64,000 nt of DNA from Spirodela intermedia (taxonomy: Eukaryota; Streptophyta; Magnoliopsida; Alismatales; Araceae), in assembly GCA_902729315.2 (NCBI GenBank), contig LR746269.1, forward strand, positions 8,654,231 through 8,718,230. The letters are read 5' to 3'. Below the pieces are notes generated by a model. It searched no databases, was not told the origin of the DNA, and was given only the letters and a program-made list of their open reading frames with translations. Of the stretch, positions 48,448-59,081 are shown one piece after another. Each line of letters opens with the position of its first letter. Position 1 is the stretch's first letter. The position numbers and the translations under genes were made by a program.

Positions 48448-49976
48448 ATTTATTTATCGCTACTACTTTTGCTTCATGTTTGGATTTAAGTCTGAGCTGA
48501 TCAAAGAAGACTCTTGCTGCAGCATCATTCTGGTTTGAAAGAAGAGAAAAGAATTCAATGTGTGATTGTCGTTGATCCTCTGTGACCCAGCTTACGAAAG
48601 CTTATGTTCCTTGTGGTTTAGAATATGTATATAGTTTCTACCCCTTAACGGGGGGGGGGGTATATGTTCAATTAATGTGCATTAAGTGGCAGGAACTTCT
48701 TTTTTGAGGTGGTCCCGTTGAAGGATAGCAACTATTAGTCAGATAAACGACTTGAAGCTGAAGAAAAGGATCAGATTAAGACTCCTTTTGAGCCTCCAAA
48801 TCAGAAATGTGCTCATCACACGAAGAGACTGTGTTTATTTCCTTCTTTTTGCTTTTCTAAAATGCAATTGCCTGTGAAGTTAGGTGGTGGCTTTGTGGGC
48901 AAAAGAGTATATATTCTTTGAGATATATATTTATATATATACGTAGAGAGAGAGCGAGAGAGAGCGAGAGAGAGCGCGCCTTGGGGGTGGTTTTCATAAA
49001 TTGCTGATGAAATGTAGAAAAATCGTAAAAAATAGCACAAGGAGGGTTTAAAGAATAAGTGTAGCATTTGACGTCTACTATCCAAGTTGCTTATGAATGT
49101 AGAAATGGGGCAACAAGGAACAAAGAGTTTTTTTTTTCTATATTCTGCCTTTTTTAATAAAATTACAGTAGAATATTCATGTTTTCTATTTAGGGATAAA
49201 AATTTGGATTGTTTTTATTTTTTTATTGAAGTTGATACTTTATTTTGGACTAAAAATCTCCCCCCCTTTTTATGCAATAAAGCTCCTAATCATGTATTAA
49301 TGACGGGCATCTCATAATTTAAGTTGGATAAATATTTAAAGTCTTTGCATGCAATAATCACATGCACTTAGAGACTACGTGGGCTTGGTCGGTCCGATCC
49401 GGCTCTTGTATGCTTAAACTCTCTCTCTCTCTCATCTTCTACTTTTGCGGCGGTTTTCTTAATTTGGGACTTTTAAAGTAAGTCCTAACTGGGCCTCGCC
49501 TGGCCCGGCCCGGCCCGGCTTCTCGTTGTGCTCGCTGCATTGGGCTTTTTGGTAGGCCCAGGCCGGAGCTGGTCAAACATCGTGTCGTTCGATCCAGCCG
49601 TTAGAGGGCTGTGTCAACGTTGACCTCGCCTTTGGGATCAAAGAGCTTGAGCTGCCACATGTGCGGGCCTTTGGAAGAGATGGGGCCCACAAACGAGAGA
49701 GAGAGAAAGAGAGTTGGTTGGAGAGTGAGACCAGCTCAATGCAGGTAAATGGAGGGACTTAAAATAAAGAATAGGCCAAATCCAGATCATTAGGCTAATA
49801 CAGATACTAGTCTTCAAATGTACGACACAAACAACGTCTTTTATTGTTCTTCGCCTTCTCGTGCGCGCGCCCATTTACGAGTGAGTGGTCGTGGGAGCCT
49901 TTAAGCGTGTGGGATGGAGAGAGGGAGGTATCCTCACGCTCCTAATGGTCACCTCCATGTGTCGCCTTGTTAAACC
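47809..49976. other. 3' flank of the aldolase gene and intergenic DNA
   Basis: Holds a tail that could be 3' UTR, with a gtaaa/tgtataaata end near 48415, an (AAAT)n microsatellite at 48416-48450, a G10 run near 48650, and a (GAGA)n run at 48944-48976. No convincing frame is seen. From 49490 a GGCCCGG-rich stretch and TGGGCC motifs mark the approach to the next promoter. Confidence 0.5.
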
Positions 49977-49977
49977 A

Positions 49978-49993
49978 GCTATATATACATAAA
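49978..49993 (+). promoter_or_regulatory. TATA box and pyrimidine leader
   Basis: gctatatatacataaa is followed by a CT-rich leader (tctctctctctcctctctg) ending just before the ATG at 50050. This supports transcription of the plus strand at this locus. Confidence 0.6.
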
Positions 49994-50049
49994 TCCCACC
50001 TCTCTCGCCCGCTTCCTCTCTCTCTCTCCTCTCTGTGACACCACCTCCG

Positions 50050-50655
50050 ATGTCCGCGGAAGCAGCGCAGGTCCCACCGCCGGTGGCCGTCGCCGCTCCA
50101 GATCCGGCCACAGATCCGCCTGCGGAGGAGGCGTTTCGCGTCGACGCCGCCGACGCGAGCGAATCGGCAGCAGCGGCGCCGGAGACAGCGGCAGCGGCGG
50201 ACTCGCAAGAGCCAGAAGATCTCCGACCCGAAGACGGCGGCGAGGGGGAGGAGGGAAGAGCGAGAGAAGAGGGAGGACGAGGAGGCAGAGGAGACGGAGG
50301 AGGAGACGGAGGAGGCGGAGGGGAGAGAGGGGAGAGGAAGGGGTTCCTCTTCCTCCCCGAAGCCAAGAGGAATAAGCTGTCCCCTGCGGACGATGAACCG
50401 GCGGAGGGAGGCGGGGAGGAGGATCCCGACGATCCAGGCGAGGAATCGCCGTCCTTCTCCTTCTCGTTCGATGCGACGGGCTTCGCGGCGCCGACGATCA
50501 ACACGACTCCCAAGTTCGGATCCTTCAATTTCTCCGCCATCACCGATCCCTCCCTGGCCCTCGCACCGCAAGGAGCGGCGACCGCTGCCGGAGTCGAACT
50601 GCCTCGCGCACCGGACGGGGATGGCGTGATCCTCCCCCACAAGGTAGAGCTATAA
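50050..50655 (+). CDS. Unrecognised acidic, Gly/Glu-rich protein (201 aa)
   Basis: Open from ATG 50050 to TAA 50653-50655. The amino-terminal half is Ala/Pro/Glu-rich low complexity (GGEGEEGRAREEGG, GGGDGGGGGERGE). A basic segment follows (KGFLFLPEAKRNKLS), then an acidic stretch. The carboxy-terminal part looks folded or conserved: ESPSFSFSFDATGF, TTPKFGSFNFSAITDPS, then GDGVILPHK. A possible GT donor lies at 50644 (cacaag|gtagag), so this could be the first exon of a longer gene, but I found no following exon before the next promoter at 51.77 kb. The KR-rich patch could be a nuclear signal. No family was recognised. The opposite strand is open for 255 codons, but the promoter and the carboxy-terminal pattern favour this strand. 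Confidence 0.6.
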   Translation: MSAEAAQVPPPVAVAAPDPATDPPAEEAFRVDAADASESAAAAPETAAAADSQEPEDLRPEDGGEGEEGRAREEGGRGGRGDGGGDGGGGGERGERKGFLFLPEAKRNKLSPADDEPAEGGGEEDPDDPGEESPSFSFSFDATGFAAPTINTTPKFGSFNFSAITDPSLALAPQGAATAAGVELPRAPDGDGVILPHKVEL

Positions 50656-51760
50656 TTTTCACCTGTAACCTATCAAATAAATCCAGGAATAACATTGTTT
50701 CCGCTCGATCACTCGCCATTTATCCCTGCTCTCTCCTCCCTCTCTCCTCCCTCTCACCTCCTCTTCTCTCTCTCTCTCTCTTTCCATATAAGGATAAGGC
50801 AGGTTCCTTCATATTGTCTCGAGTGGTTGATACTTGGACGCTTTCGGAAAATCCATTGGTTTCCCGCGATCAAACATAGCAAATCAAGGGAAATCATATC
50901 ATTTGTGGTAATTATCTTTGGTAAACACCCGGCCGCTGACTAAGCCCCCACATAGGTGATGAATTTATGCGCATAAAGCCCTTTCCCAGGCACCACCCAA
51001 AACCGCCGCCTAATGAGGCTTTTGTCCCCCCCGTTGACTTGTTCATACCGCAGATGTCGCGTTCATAAGCTTGGACCATGGATTATACCAACCAATTTCT
51101 TCCTTTAAAAATTCATGGTAATAATTTTTTGGTCAACGGGTCCTTTTCCCTTCTCCGTCAACTCAGCCGCAACCTACCGAACTCTGGCTTCATCTGTTTG
51201 TTTCCGCCTCCTATCTCCGTACTCTCTCTCTCTCTCTCTCTCTCTAGGAAATTCCTTCGCAAAACTTACATGTAGCTCATTATAGGATTATTATTTTCGG
51301 TAAATGAGGACGTTCTGCGTATATTCCCTGCCCATTGGGGTCAACGAGGTCCGGGCCGGGCCGGGGCCGGGCCTAGTCTGGGCCCGTCGAAGGCTCGTCG
51401 AGTCAATGGGCCATATTAAAGGTCCGATTGGCGTCCCTAATAAAGAACGACTGACGGGCTTCTTCGAAAGGAGAGGAGGAGGAGCCAGGCACGTGGCCAG
51501 AGGATGGAACACGTGAACCTCGAGGGGCCCCACTAAAGAAGAAAATACAGACTGCAATGCACCTCAGTCGTACGTCGAGTGGGGTCCCATCTGAACCGAA
51601 CCGGACGCGAGGCAGCCCGACGCGGGCCCATTTAAATCGGGTTTAGTCGGCCCCCTGGTGCCCGTCCGTCGGAGGGAGAAATCGGGAGAGATCCCTCGTA
51701 TGAGCCATCTAGAGATCGAGAGAAAGAGAGAGAAAGAGAGAGAGAGAGAGAGAAGGGTGT
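50656..51760. other. Intergenic DNA with GGCCCGG and TGGGCC motifs
   Basis: Contains CT microsatellite runs (50770-50782, 51222-51246) and a GGCCGGG cluster at 51350-51372. GGCCC/TGGGCC motifs lie at about 51376, 51408 and 51626, and resemble site II elements often found before housekeeping genes. No frame worth reporting. Confidence 0.45.
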
Positions 51761-51765
51761 GGGGG

Positions 51766-51774
51766 GATATAAAC
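51766..51774 (+). promoter_or_regulatory. TATA box of the UBA-protein gene
   Basis: gatataaac follows a (GA)n tract and precedes a leader that ends in a splice donor at 51991. Confidence 0.55.
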
Positions 51775-51990
51775 GGAGAGAGAGTGGGAGGGAGAGGGCG
51801 CTTCCCGTTCCTATTTTCTCCGCCCCTGCGCCAGGTTGCGATCTTCCTCGCCGAGGCCGTCAAATCCTTGCCGCTCTGTCGAGGACCTGCTCGATCTGAT
51901 CTCTCCTGAGCGCACCGCGCGCGCCGTGACGGAAATTGAATCGTTCGGGCCCTGGTTGACCCTTGTCGGCCTCTTCCTCTTCATCCTCAG

Positions 51991-53449
51991 GTCAGTCCCC
52001 GGCGGGCTTTGATTGTTCTTCTATTGTTGTTTGATCCGTCTCGCGGAGATCTGCTCGTTAAAGCGTTCGTCGTCCGTCCGGCCCCTCCCGTCTGGGATAA
52101 CGTCCTTGGCCTTCTTTTATTATTTGGGTTACTCTGAGGTTTCGGTCTGCCGGCGTTGTGATCTGGTTCGGTCCAGGTTCTACAGATGGGGCAGGGTGTG
52201 GATGTAACCGGCAGCCCCTGTTGACTTGTTATCCGCTTCTGGATTCTAATCATTCTGCCAGCCCCCCCTGGGCCGCCGTCCGTAGCTCGGAAATAGATTA
52301 CGTAAGGGGCTCACCGAGGGGAAATTGCTATGCATGTATCTGCGGTCCGAATCTTTCAAGCGGTAGGGGGAAGGGGTGGTGAATTGATTTGGATCTGTCG
52401 GTGGTGCAAACATGCACGCAGCGGAAGCTGTTGGTCTGGAGATCGGTTGGTTTGCTTTGCACACTGTCCCTGTTTCTTCGTGGGTGATTGGATTTCACTG
52501 TTCTCTCGAGCATTGGCTGGCCGCCTGTCGTTCATTTCTTTATTTGTATCTTCTTCTCCCATCGTGCGAATGAATCTGGCTCAATTGCTTGGTGCCAGTT
52601 ATTGCAACTACTGATTATCCCCCCTACTCGTCCATCTTCTTGTACCGTTACTTGTGTTTTCTGTTACGTGTTTTTAAGTGCTCATGATAGTACGAGCATA
52701 TTGCTTTGCTTATTTATTCGATTTTATGGAATGTTAATTATGCAACCATTGTAGTTTTGATGTTACGTGTGCTCTAGAGTAAATCGTATTAAAGATAGTA
52801 ACCCATTGTGCATCAAGCGGTCGTATGGCTCTTTCCCAAATATTGAACCTCCGAGAAGCTCGTCTAGCTCTTGGACATTTAGATGTAAATTTTTTGTGCT
52901 TAGTGAAAGCGAAAGCTAGTTTGATTGATAGGAGCATGTTTATAGTCTAGGGAAATGGTGACCAAGGCATTTGTATTGTTTTTATGTAGAAAGGATAGCA
53001 GCATCGACCTAGACTATAGACAGAATACTGCTGGTTGATACTGTATCGTTTTATAGACATAGTCCAACTTGATTAGGTGAGTGTTGGTGAAATGGAGGTA
53101 GTCTACCGGATGTATGAAGAAATCATGAACAATAATTGTGATGTTCCTAAATTTTCCCCACCAGCTACAGGGTCAATTGGTTTATGGAGCTCTCCCGTAG
53201 AAGCAAGGTTCTAATTTCAAGAGTTGTGAATATCCGTAATAGGGAAAGGCAAGTGTGTACAGACGACTTCCTGGTAGAAGGATGTTTGAAATTTAGGACC
53301 AGCGATCACCTATGGATTTTATCTTATTGGACTGACCTTTTGAAATCTTCTTATTTCATAACCCATCAGCAGTTACCTTAGATCATAATCTACAAGATTT
53401 GGTGCCTCTGATTACTGATCAGCTTCCATCTTTTCTGGTAATCTTATAG
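51991..53449 (+). other. 5'-UTR intron of the UBA-protein gene
   Basis: Donor atcctcag|gtcagt and acceptor aatcttatag|cggttc bound 1459 bases of T-rich DNA without long frames. The acceptor lies 29 bases before the ATG. Such leader introns commonly boost expression in plant genes; that they do so here is inference. Confidence 0.6.
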
Positions 53450-53478
53450 CGGTTCAGCATCTCTCGAGTCTTGAGACA

Positions 53479-55437
53479 ATGTCCCCAGCAACAAAGTCCA
53501 AGCCCAAGGAGAAGTCATCTTCAAAGTTGCCCAAGGAGCAGTCTCCGAAGCCTTCTTTGAAGCCCTCGACTGCACCAGTCAGTGGTGGGGCCAGCATCCT
53601 GGGAGGTGCCTACAATCCACTATCAGGAACATTCCACAGCATGGAGACTGTACCATCCTCTGCAATCCCCTTGGCACCCCAAGTTAACAGCCGGTTTCAG
53701 AGCATCGATGACAGTGACGACCACTCGGGGGGCTCTAGTGGGCTGCGAGAGTACGATTCTGTCTCCAACGAGAGCTGTTCAGGGGACTCCTCGGAGGACC
53801 CCAAGGAGAAGCCAGGGTCCATGTCCAAATCCCACCAGGAGGCTGTCCCCGGCTCTGACATGGAGAAGAGAGAGAAGATCAGACAAAAGAACGAGAGGAA
53901 GCACCAGCGGCAGCGGCAGCGGCGCGCTGAGGAGCTCTTCAGCCGCTGTACAAGCTTCCTCATGTCGAGGAAGCTGGACATTCTGGCCCAGCAGCTGGTT
54001 GCCATGGGTTTGCCCTACGAACAGGCCACCAGAGCGCTCATAGTGACCGGAGGCCAGGTCGAGGAGGCTGTGGCATGGCTGTTTGAGGCTGGGGAGGGGG
54101 AGGAGAAGGCGTCAGGCTCTGATGGTGACGATCGTCCAAGGATCGACATCGATGATGAGTTGGCCAGGATGGCCACGATGGAGGCAGAGTTCAAATGTTC
54201 GAAGCAGGAAATTCACAAGGCGGTCGTGGCCTGTGGGGGGGACCTTGAAAAGGCAGCCGAGGTATTGAAAGCTCAGAAGCATGACCCGCCATCACCACCA
54301 GCTTCCCCCCCGTCAAAAGAAGAAGGCCCCAGCAGCCAGTCTGCCACCTGCCATGGTGTGATCAGGTCTCCTCCTCCTAGTCAGAGCTCAGCTCCAAGAT
54401 CACAAGTGAAACCACTCATCCCTATGGCTTCCCAGCATCAGCAACAGCAGCAGCAGCAGAGAAGACAGGAAGCAAGCAAGGGGGTCATCTCTCTCAGCTC
54501 TAGGGACAGAATCCTGCCAACACCGCCAGGGGTGCCCCCGAAGGCAGAGCGGCCCAAAGCTCAAGCTCCCACCCCTCCAGCACAGAAGAGGCTGCTGCCA
54601 ACTGCCTGCCTGCCTGGCCCGTCCTCACCACCGCTGCTGCCCACTCGACTCGGAGCTCTTCCAGCAGCAGCCGAAGCCCGTGGTGGCACCACAGCTGCTT
54701 CCGATGTGGTCAGTGGGTTTGGGGTGAAGACGAGCCTTCCAGCGGCAGCAACGCGAGAGACGGTGGTCGTGATGCAGCGGCCTCAGTCCTATGCAAAGGA
54801 GAACCTTCTCCCCCCTTCATCAGGTGTCATCCATGGCGGCTCGCCGGCGGTGACCTCAGGATGGCTTACGACTGGGATTGTGAATGTGGAGGCAATGAAG
54901 GCGCCTACCCCGCCCAATCAGGGCCATCACCGCCACCCGCTCCCTAACACCACGGATGCAGCCACCACAGGGCGGAGCTTTGCAGGATACACGCAGCCAC
55001 CTCCCTCATCCCTGCTCACCATGCCGTCATCTTTGGGACTGTTCACAGGGTGGGGCTCATCAGGGTTACCTGGCGGCTCATCCTCATCGGTCAACTGGAG
55101 CAGCAGTGGCGGCTCAATGATGACATGCGACTACAACTATGTGGACTGGAGCCCAAACTCAGCCGCCACCTCCTGGCAGCCCTTCCCTGCCGTTGGCAGG
55201 GCCACAATTCAGGACATTGGGGGGTGGACAATGAGGGCAGCCGCGGTGGCAGCAGCAGCGGCGGCGGCGGCAGAGCAGCACGGCCCAGTCCGAGCGGCGG
55301 TCATGTGTGAGCGTGGCTTCCCCGTGGATCTCAGCACCAGAGCCTCTGCTGCTGATGGGACCAGGGAGTGGACCAATGCATTTGCAGGGGGGGACATGTT
55401 CAGCCTGTCGAGGAAGGTGGTCATGTCGTCTCCCTGA
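53479..55437 (+). CDS. UBA-domain protein, intronless coding region (652 aa)
   Basis: A single long frame, ATG 53479 to TGA 55435-55437. Residues 1-130 are Ser/Pro/Lys-rich and disordered (MSPATKSKPKEKSSSK, then GGAYNPLSGTFHSME). A basic helix rich in KR and QR covers about 130-155 (REKIRQKNERKHQRQRQRRA). A ubiquitin-associated fold lies at about 166-206 (LDILAQQLVAMGLPYEQATR, with the MGL..EQA signature), and a second UBA-like stretch at about 224-266 (KQEIHKAVVACGGDLEKAAE). The rest is Pro/Ser/Gln/Ala-rich, with poly-Gln near residue 315 and poly-Ala near 590. UBA modules bind ubiquitin. The layout resembles a conserved plant family annotated only as UBA/TS-N or EF1B-type. Its leader intron is at 51991-53449. 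The gene converges on ispE: the two stop codons are 122 bases apart. Confidence 0.85.
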   Translation: MSPATKSKPKEKSSSKLPKEQSPKPSLKPSTAPVSGGASILGGAYNPLSGTFHSMETVPSSAIPLAPQVNSRFQSIDDSDDHSGGSSGLREYDSVSNESCSGDSSEDPKEKPGSMSKSHQEAVPGSDMEKREKIRQKNERKHQRQRQRRAEELFSRCTSFLMSRKLDILAQQLVAMGLPYEQATRALIVTGGQVEEAVAWLFEAGEGEEKASGSDGDDRPRIDIDDELARMATMEAEFKCSKQEIHKAVVACGGDLEKAAEVLKAQKHDPPSPPASPPSKEEGPSSQSATCHGVIRSPPPSQSSAPRSQVKPLIPMASQHQQQQQQQRRQEASKGVISLSSRDRILPTPPGVPPKAERPKAQAPTPPAQKRLLPTACLPGPSSPPLLPTRLGALPAAAEARGGTTAASDVVSGFGVKTSLPAAATRETVVVMQRPQSYAKENLLPPSSGVIHGGSPAVTSGWLTTGIVNVEAMKAPTPPNQGHHRHPLPNTTDAATTGRSFAGYTQPPPSSLLTMPSSLGLFTGWGSSGLPGGSSSSVNWSSSGGSMMTCDYNYVDWSPNSAATSWQPFPAVGRATIQDIGGWTMRAAAVAAAAAAAAEQHGPVRAAVMCERGFPVDLSTRASAADGTREWTNAFAGGDMFSLSRKVVMSSP

Positions 55438-55559
55438 AAGAGCTCAAAAGGCTGTAAACCCCCGCCAGCTTTAAACGGTTCTTAAGGGCAACGAAGCGGG
55501 TCAAATGATGAATAATAATTCAAGACCTCCCTTCTTGACAAGGATGAGGCCAGGCCTCC

Positions 55560-58500
55560 TCAGGGCAACCCTCCTAGAAGGTCTTCTTTGCCATAGGAAG
55601 AGGTCGGCGCTGCCACTGCTGCCGTCGAAGAATACCAATCGCCGCTTGCTCTCGTGAGGAACCGGGCCTCTGCAGTAAGTCAGAAGGCGATCACGGGCGT
55701 GATCATGATCATGATCATGCTGAGCATAACGATCATTTTCTTGGCGGCGGGGGTACCTGTGATGAAGACGTCCTTGTAGTCTTCATCGTCGTAGATGAAC
55801 TGAGGAGGATCCGGCGACCCGATCCCCACCAGCGTGCTCCCGCTGTGGTGGATCAAGTCAAACAGTGGTCAACCGTTGGGATCAAAGTCAAAGGGTGGGG
55901 AAGATGGCAAACACGCATTAACGGGATGGCCCTGATGAGGGAAACCAGATGGTCCATCTCCGCACGGTCTTACCTCCCGGACATGAAGACGGCGTCGTAC
56001 TCCCCACGACCGGCGGCGAGAATCCGCTGCTTCAGTCTTTTCAGCGACGGGAGGACCTCGAAAGCCGGAGCCTCTGAGGAACAAAACCCCGACGGAGTAC
56101 GAGCGGCAGAATCACGCAAACACGTACATCGAGCATATGCATATAAACGGAAAGATCATTCACGAGGCACATGGAAATTTACACGAAGAGACAACGCAAT
56201 GCATCCATCCGTAAGACCGTGGGGAGGTCATGAGATGAACCCACGTGGGCATGGGCATGTATGGAGAAATTGTTAGGTAACAAGTGAATATATGTGGGAA
56301 GGTTAAGCCAGGCGCATGCATGCATGCGTAGGCGGGTCGAACATGCAGAGTTGCACTGTGAAGCTGCGAAAGCCTGCAGATAGAATGCAGACCATAAAAG
56401 TGGCATAAACTGAGGGGGCTGGGCTTGGGGGCGAACCCCATTGATGAATGCTGCCGATTGATTCCAGGAATGACTGTTGGTGAGCAGGTGAAGGTGGCAA
56501 CAAGGCTTCTTTTGGAGAATAAAGACTCTCGGTGGATAGGAACTTTGCCTAAAAAGGAAGGATGTGAGGAGAGGGGTACCCAAGTCATTCACACAGGCAT
56601 CCTGGGAAATGCCCTGAGTGGAGATCCTCGCCAGCAGGGATGACGGGTCAACTCTGCTGGTTTGCTCCAGCCGTAGTCTCTGCACTGACAAGACCCAACT
56701 TCAGAGGAGCCAATCACAAGGGAATGCACATGAAATCATTTGACTTAGGGAGAGAGAGAAAGAGAAGGGGGGAGGGGGGGGGGGAGGATTTGGTTCATTG
56801 CCTTGTACACTTCAGCCGTTGGGCACGCCTCTTTCGGCTTTATGAGGACCATTGGCAGATCCAGTGGCAGCGGAGAGGGGATATCCCCGACAACCTGAGA
56901 TAATGGAGAGGGGATCAGATCCCCCGGAAAGATAAAATGCTGTGAGAACACCAATGCACTGGATGAGGCCCCGGTGCTCTAAAGCAGGCATGCTTCTATC
57001 TCCTTGGGAAAAAATAGCAGCAATAATCCGAGAGGTCTCAGATAAAAACAGCCCATTTTGAGAGGGGAGGGAACCAAATCTGACTTTGTAGTTTGGATTT
57101 GTCCCAGAAATGGCCAAGATTCGTCAGCCAGTCTGCTCGTTGACTTATCCATTGTTTTAATAATCAGTGGTGCTCTATGCACAATGTTGTAAAACAGTGT
57201 CACCAAATTCTAGCAAGCGCAATCTAATTGCAGATAAAATATATAAAGATATCTATATATATACATATACATACATATTTATGGTCTGTTTATTTTACTG
57301 GTTTTATAGGAACTATGTTTATCCTCTGCTGCCAAAAGCAGGAATCCATAGGGCTTCTAAGCTCACGAATTTTTAATGACCAGCTAAGAGAGAAATGAAA
57401 CGAATCTGGCTTTGCTCCACCGATACTTCCACCGACTTGCGCATGCCCCACACCATCTGTGGGGATCATCCATGAACGTCATATCTCACCCAATTATGGC
57501 CGATAAGATCAAACCCAGGACAGGGAAAAGGAAGAAAACAGGGTCTGTCTCTCTTCACTCTTTAGATTCTAACGACTGTGGGCCGGTGATCGTTTGGCTG
57601 TGTGATTCAGCAAGAATGGCAATCAAGAACCCTATGCGTTTAGTTTTGAAGATATTCAGACAGACACACATACCTCACCTCTGCCAGTGCAATATGCAGC
57701 CCCATGAGAGAAAAAGAAGGGGACATCTGAGCCGATCTCGCCCGACCATTCTTGCAGCTCCTGCTCTGTTGCGAGGCAGCCACTGAACTGGTTCGCAGCC
57801 CACAATGCAGTGGCGGCATTGCTACTTCCACCCCCTAGCCCAGCGCCAGTGGGCACCTTCTTGTCTAGATGGATCTGCGGCCATGGTCATCATGGTAAAG
57901 CACTGCGTGTGAAGACCCAGATAAACGGAAAATGGGTACATCTACGGAGTTGAGGGTGATCCTATCGAGCTCGTGCGTACCCAGAAGAAGTTATCGCTGC
58001 CGGTTTTCTTTCTGTAAAGATTCAGGGCCTTAATAATCTGAAAAAAGTAAAATAAAGTGTTAGTTACTTTAGATAAATAACGAATAATCATTAGAGTACA
58101 CAAAGAATACACAGAGTGGTCATATTGTACCAAATTTCTCTCATCAATAGGCACTCCTGGCACATTGGTTGACAAATGATCTTTCCTTTTAGTTGGTGAC
58201 AGGGAAAACTTTAAGGTATCCCCCAGACTAATCACCTGAGGAGTAAATCAGGGGATCAGCAGCATCCATCAATCGTGAGATTGAGGGAGAAAAAACTAAG
58301 AATTATTAGAAAATGAGCAAATATGTGGAAGTATTTTCCCTCTTTTGTTCTTTTTTTTAAAAAAATGGCCTTTGCGGAATTATATGTGCTGATATTGGAT
58401 CAGATTCAGGAAAACACAAGATATGATTGCAATAGCATGAAAGGCAGCAACTGAGGTCAGCATCCTCGCTCTCACTACTGAATCAGCACTCGAACTACAC

Positions 58501-59081
58501 CCATATCAATCGAATGGGGCCGCAAACATCTGACAGAAATTACTCACATGAAATAAAGACGCTAAATCGTGGTACCCATCTTCTCTTCTTCCGGTTATCC
58601 TCAAGAAGATGTTGACCTGGAAAACCACGAGGCCCACCAGGATTATGCTCCAACGGAACGCAAGAGAAAATCTGAAGCCCCAACTTCAGACCTGACCGAT
58701 ACCTTGCAGGGGGAGAAGAGCGTCAACCGCGACAGGCCAGTGTTCCTGCCAGCTTCATCCACCCACCTGTTCATCTTATCCTCTGGGTCGTACACGATCT
58801 AGAAAGAGAACACACCGATACCGTGCATCAACTAGAGAGAATTTAAAAAATCAGAACGGCAAACCGCACGGAGGACGCCATACCTCGACCTGCTTCCTGC
58901 CGGAAGCGTTCTCCGAGGCAAAAATTCTCCGGCACGCCGTCCTCCTCCCCGTCTGGTTCCAGTGATGGGAGAACGGCCCTTGCCGGAGAAGCGAGAGGGA
59001 GGGCCCATTCCGCGGGAGCCGCCCCTGCCCACTGTGCCTCGGAAGGCCGTAATGGGAGGAGAGGCAGTGTGCCGAAGCCAT
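55560..59081 (-). CDS. ispE: 4-diphosphocytidyl-2-C-methyl-D-erythritol kinase, plastid (404 aa)
   Basis: Eleven exons on the minus strand: 59081-58884, 58798-58703, 58616-58548, 58235-58131, 58037-57981, 57874-57674, 56894-56802, 56679-56580, 56073-55974, 55842-55757, 55669-55560. Total 1215 bases, phases consistent, stop TGA. The enzyme phosphorylates CDP-methylerythritol with ATP, the fourth step of the plastid MEP pathway to isoprenoids. Residues 1-66 form a Ser/Arg-rich transit peptide. Motifs then follow in order: LTLFSPCK, LRITGRREDGYHDLASLFH, the GHMP-kinase ATP loop PTGAGLGGGSSNAA, and GSDVPFFFSHGAAYCTGRGE. Next come LPMVLIKPKEACPTAEVYK, a YDAVFMSGSGST glycine loop, and GIGSPDPPQFIYDDEDYKDV. 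Length is close to the roughly 380-400 of plant homologues. The intron after VYK has a GC donor (aag|gcaatg). The coding sequence looks intact. Confidence 0.95.
56795..56802 (-). other. ispE: Non-canonical GC-AG splice donor in ispE intron 7
   Basis: The exon ends gtgtacaag and the intron starts gcaatg. The only nearby GT would remove the conserved VYK residues. The partner acceptor is gtgcag before agactacgg, giving VYKRLRLEQ as in known ispE proteins. GC-AG introns are a recognised minor class. Confidence 0.75.

Noticed and set aside
49875-50642. 255-codon open frame on the minus strand opposite the 50-kb gene
   Set aside because: It is the GC-rich shadow of the plus-strand frame. The TATA box and CT leader face the plus strand, and the minus product is Ser/Pro/Arg low complexity.
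53582-54043. 153-codon plus-strand frame inside the UBA gene
   Set aside because: A shadow in another frame of the 652-codon coding region.
56160-56691. 142- and 170-codon minus-strand frames
   Set aside because: They overlap ispE exon 8 but run on into intron DNA. The amino-terminal part of the 170-codon frame is the exon; the remainder is not.
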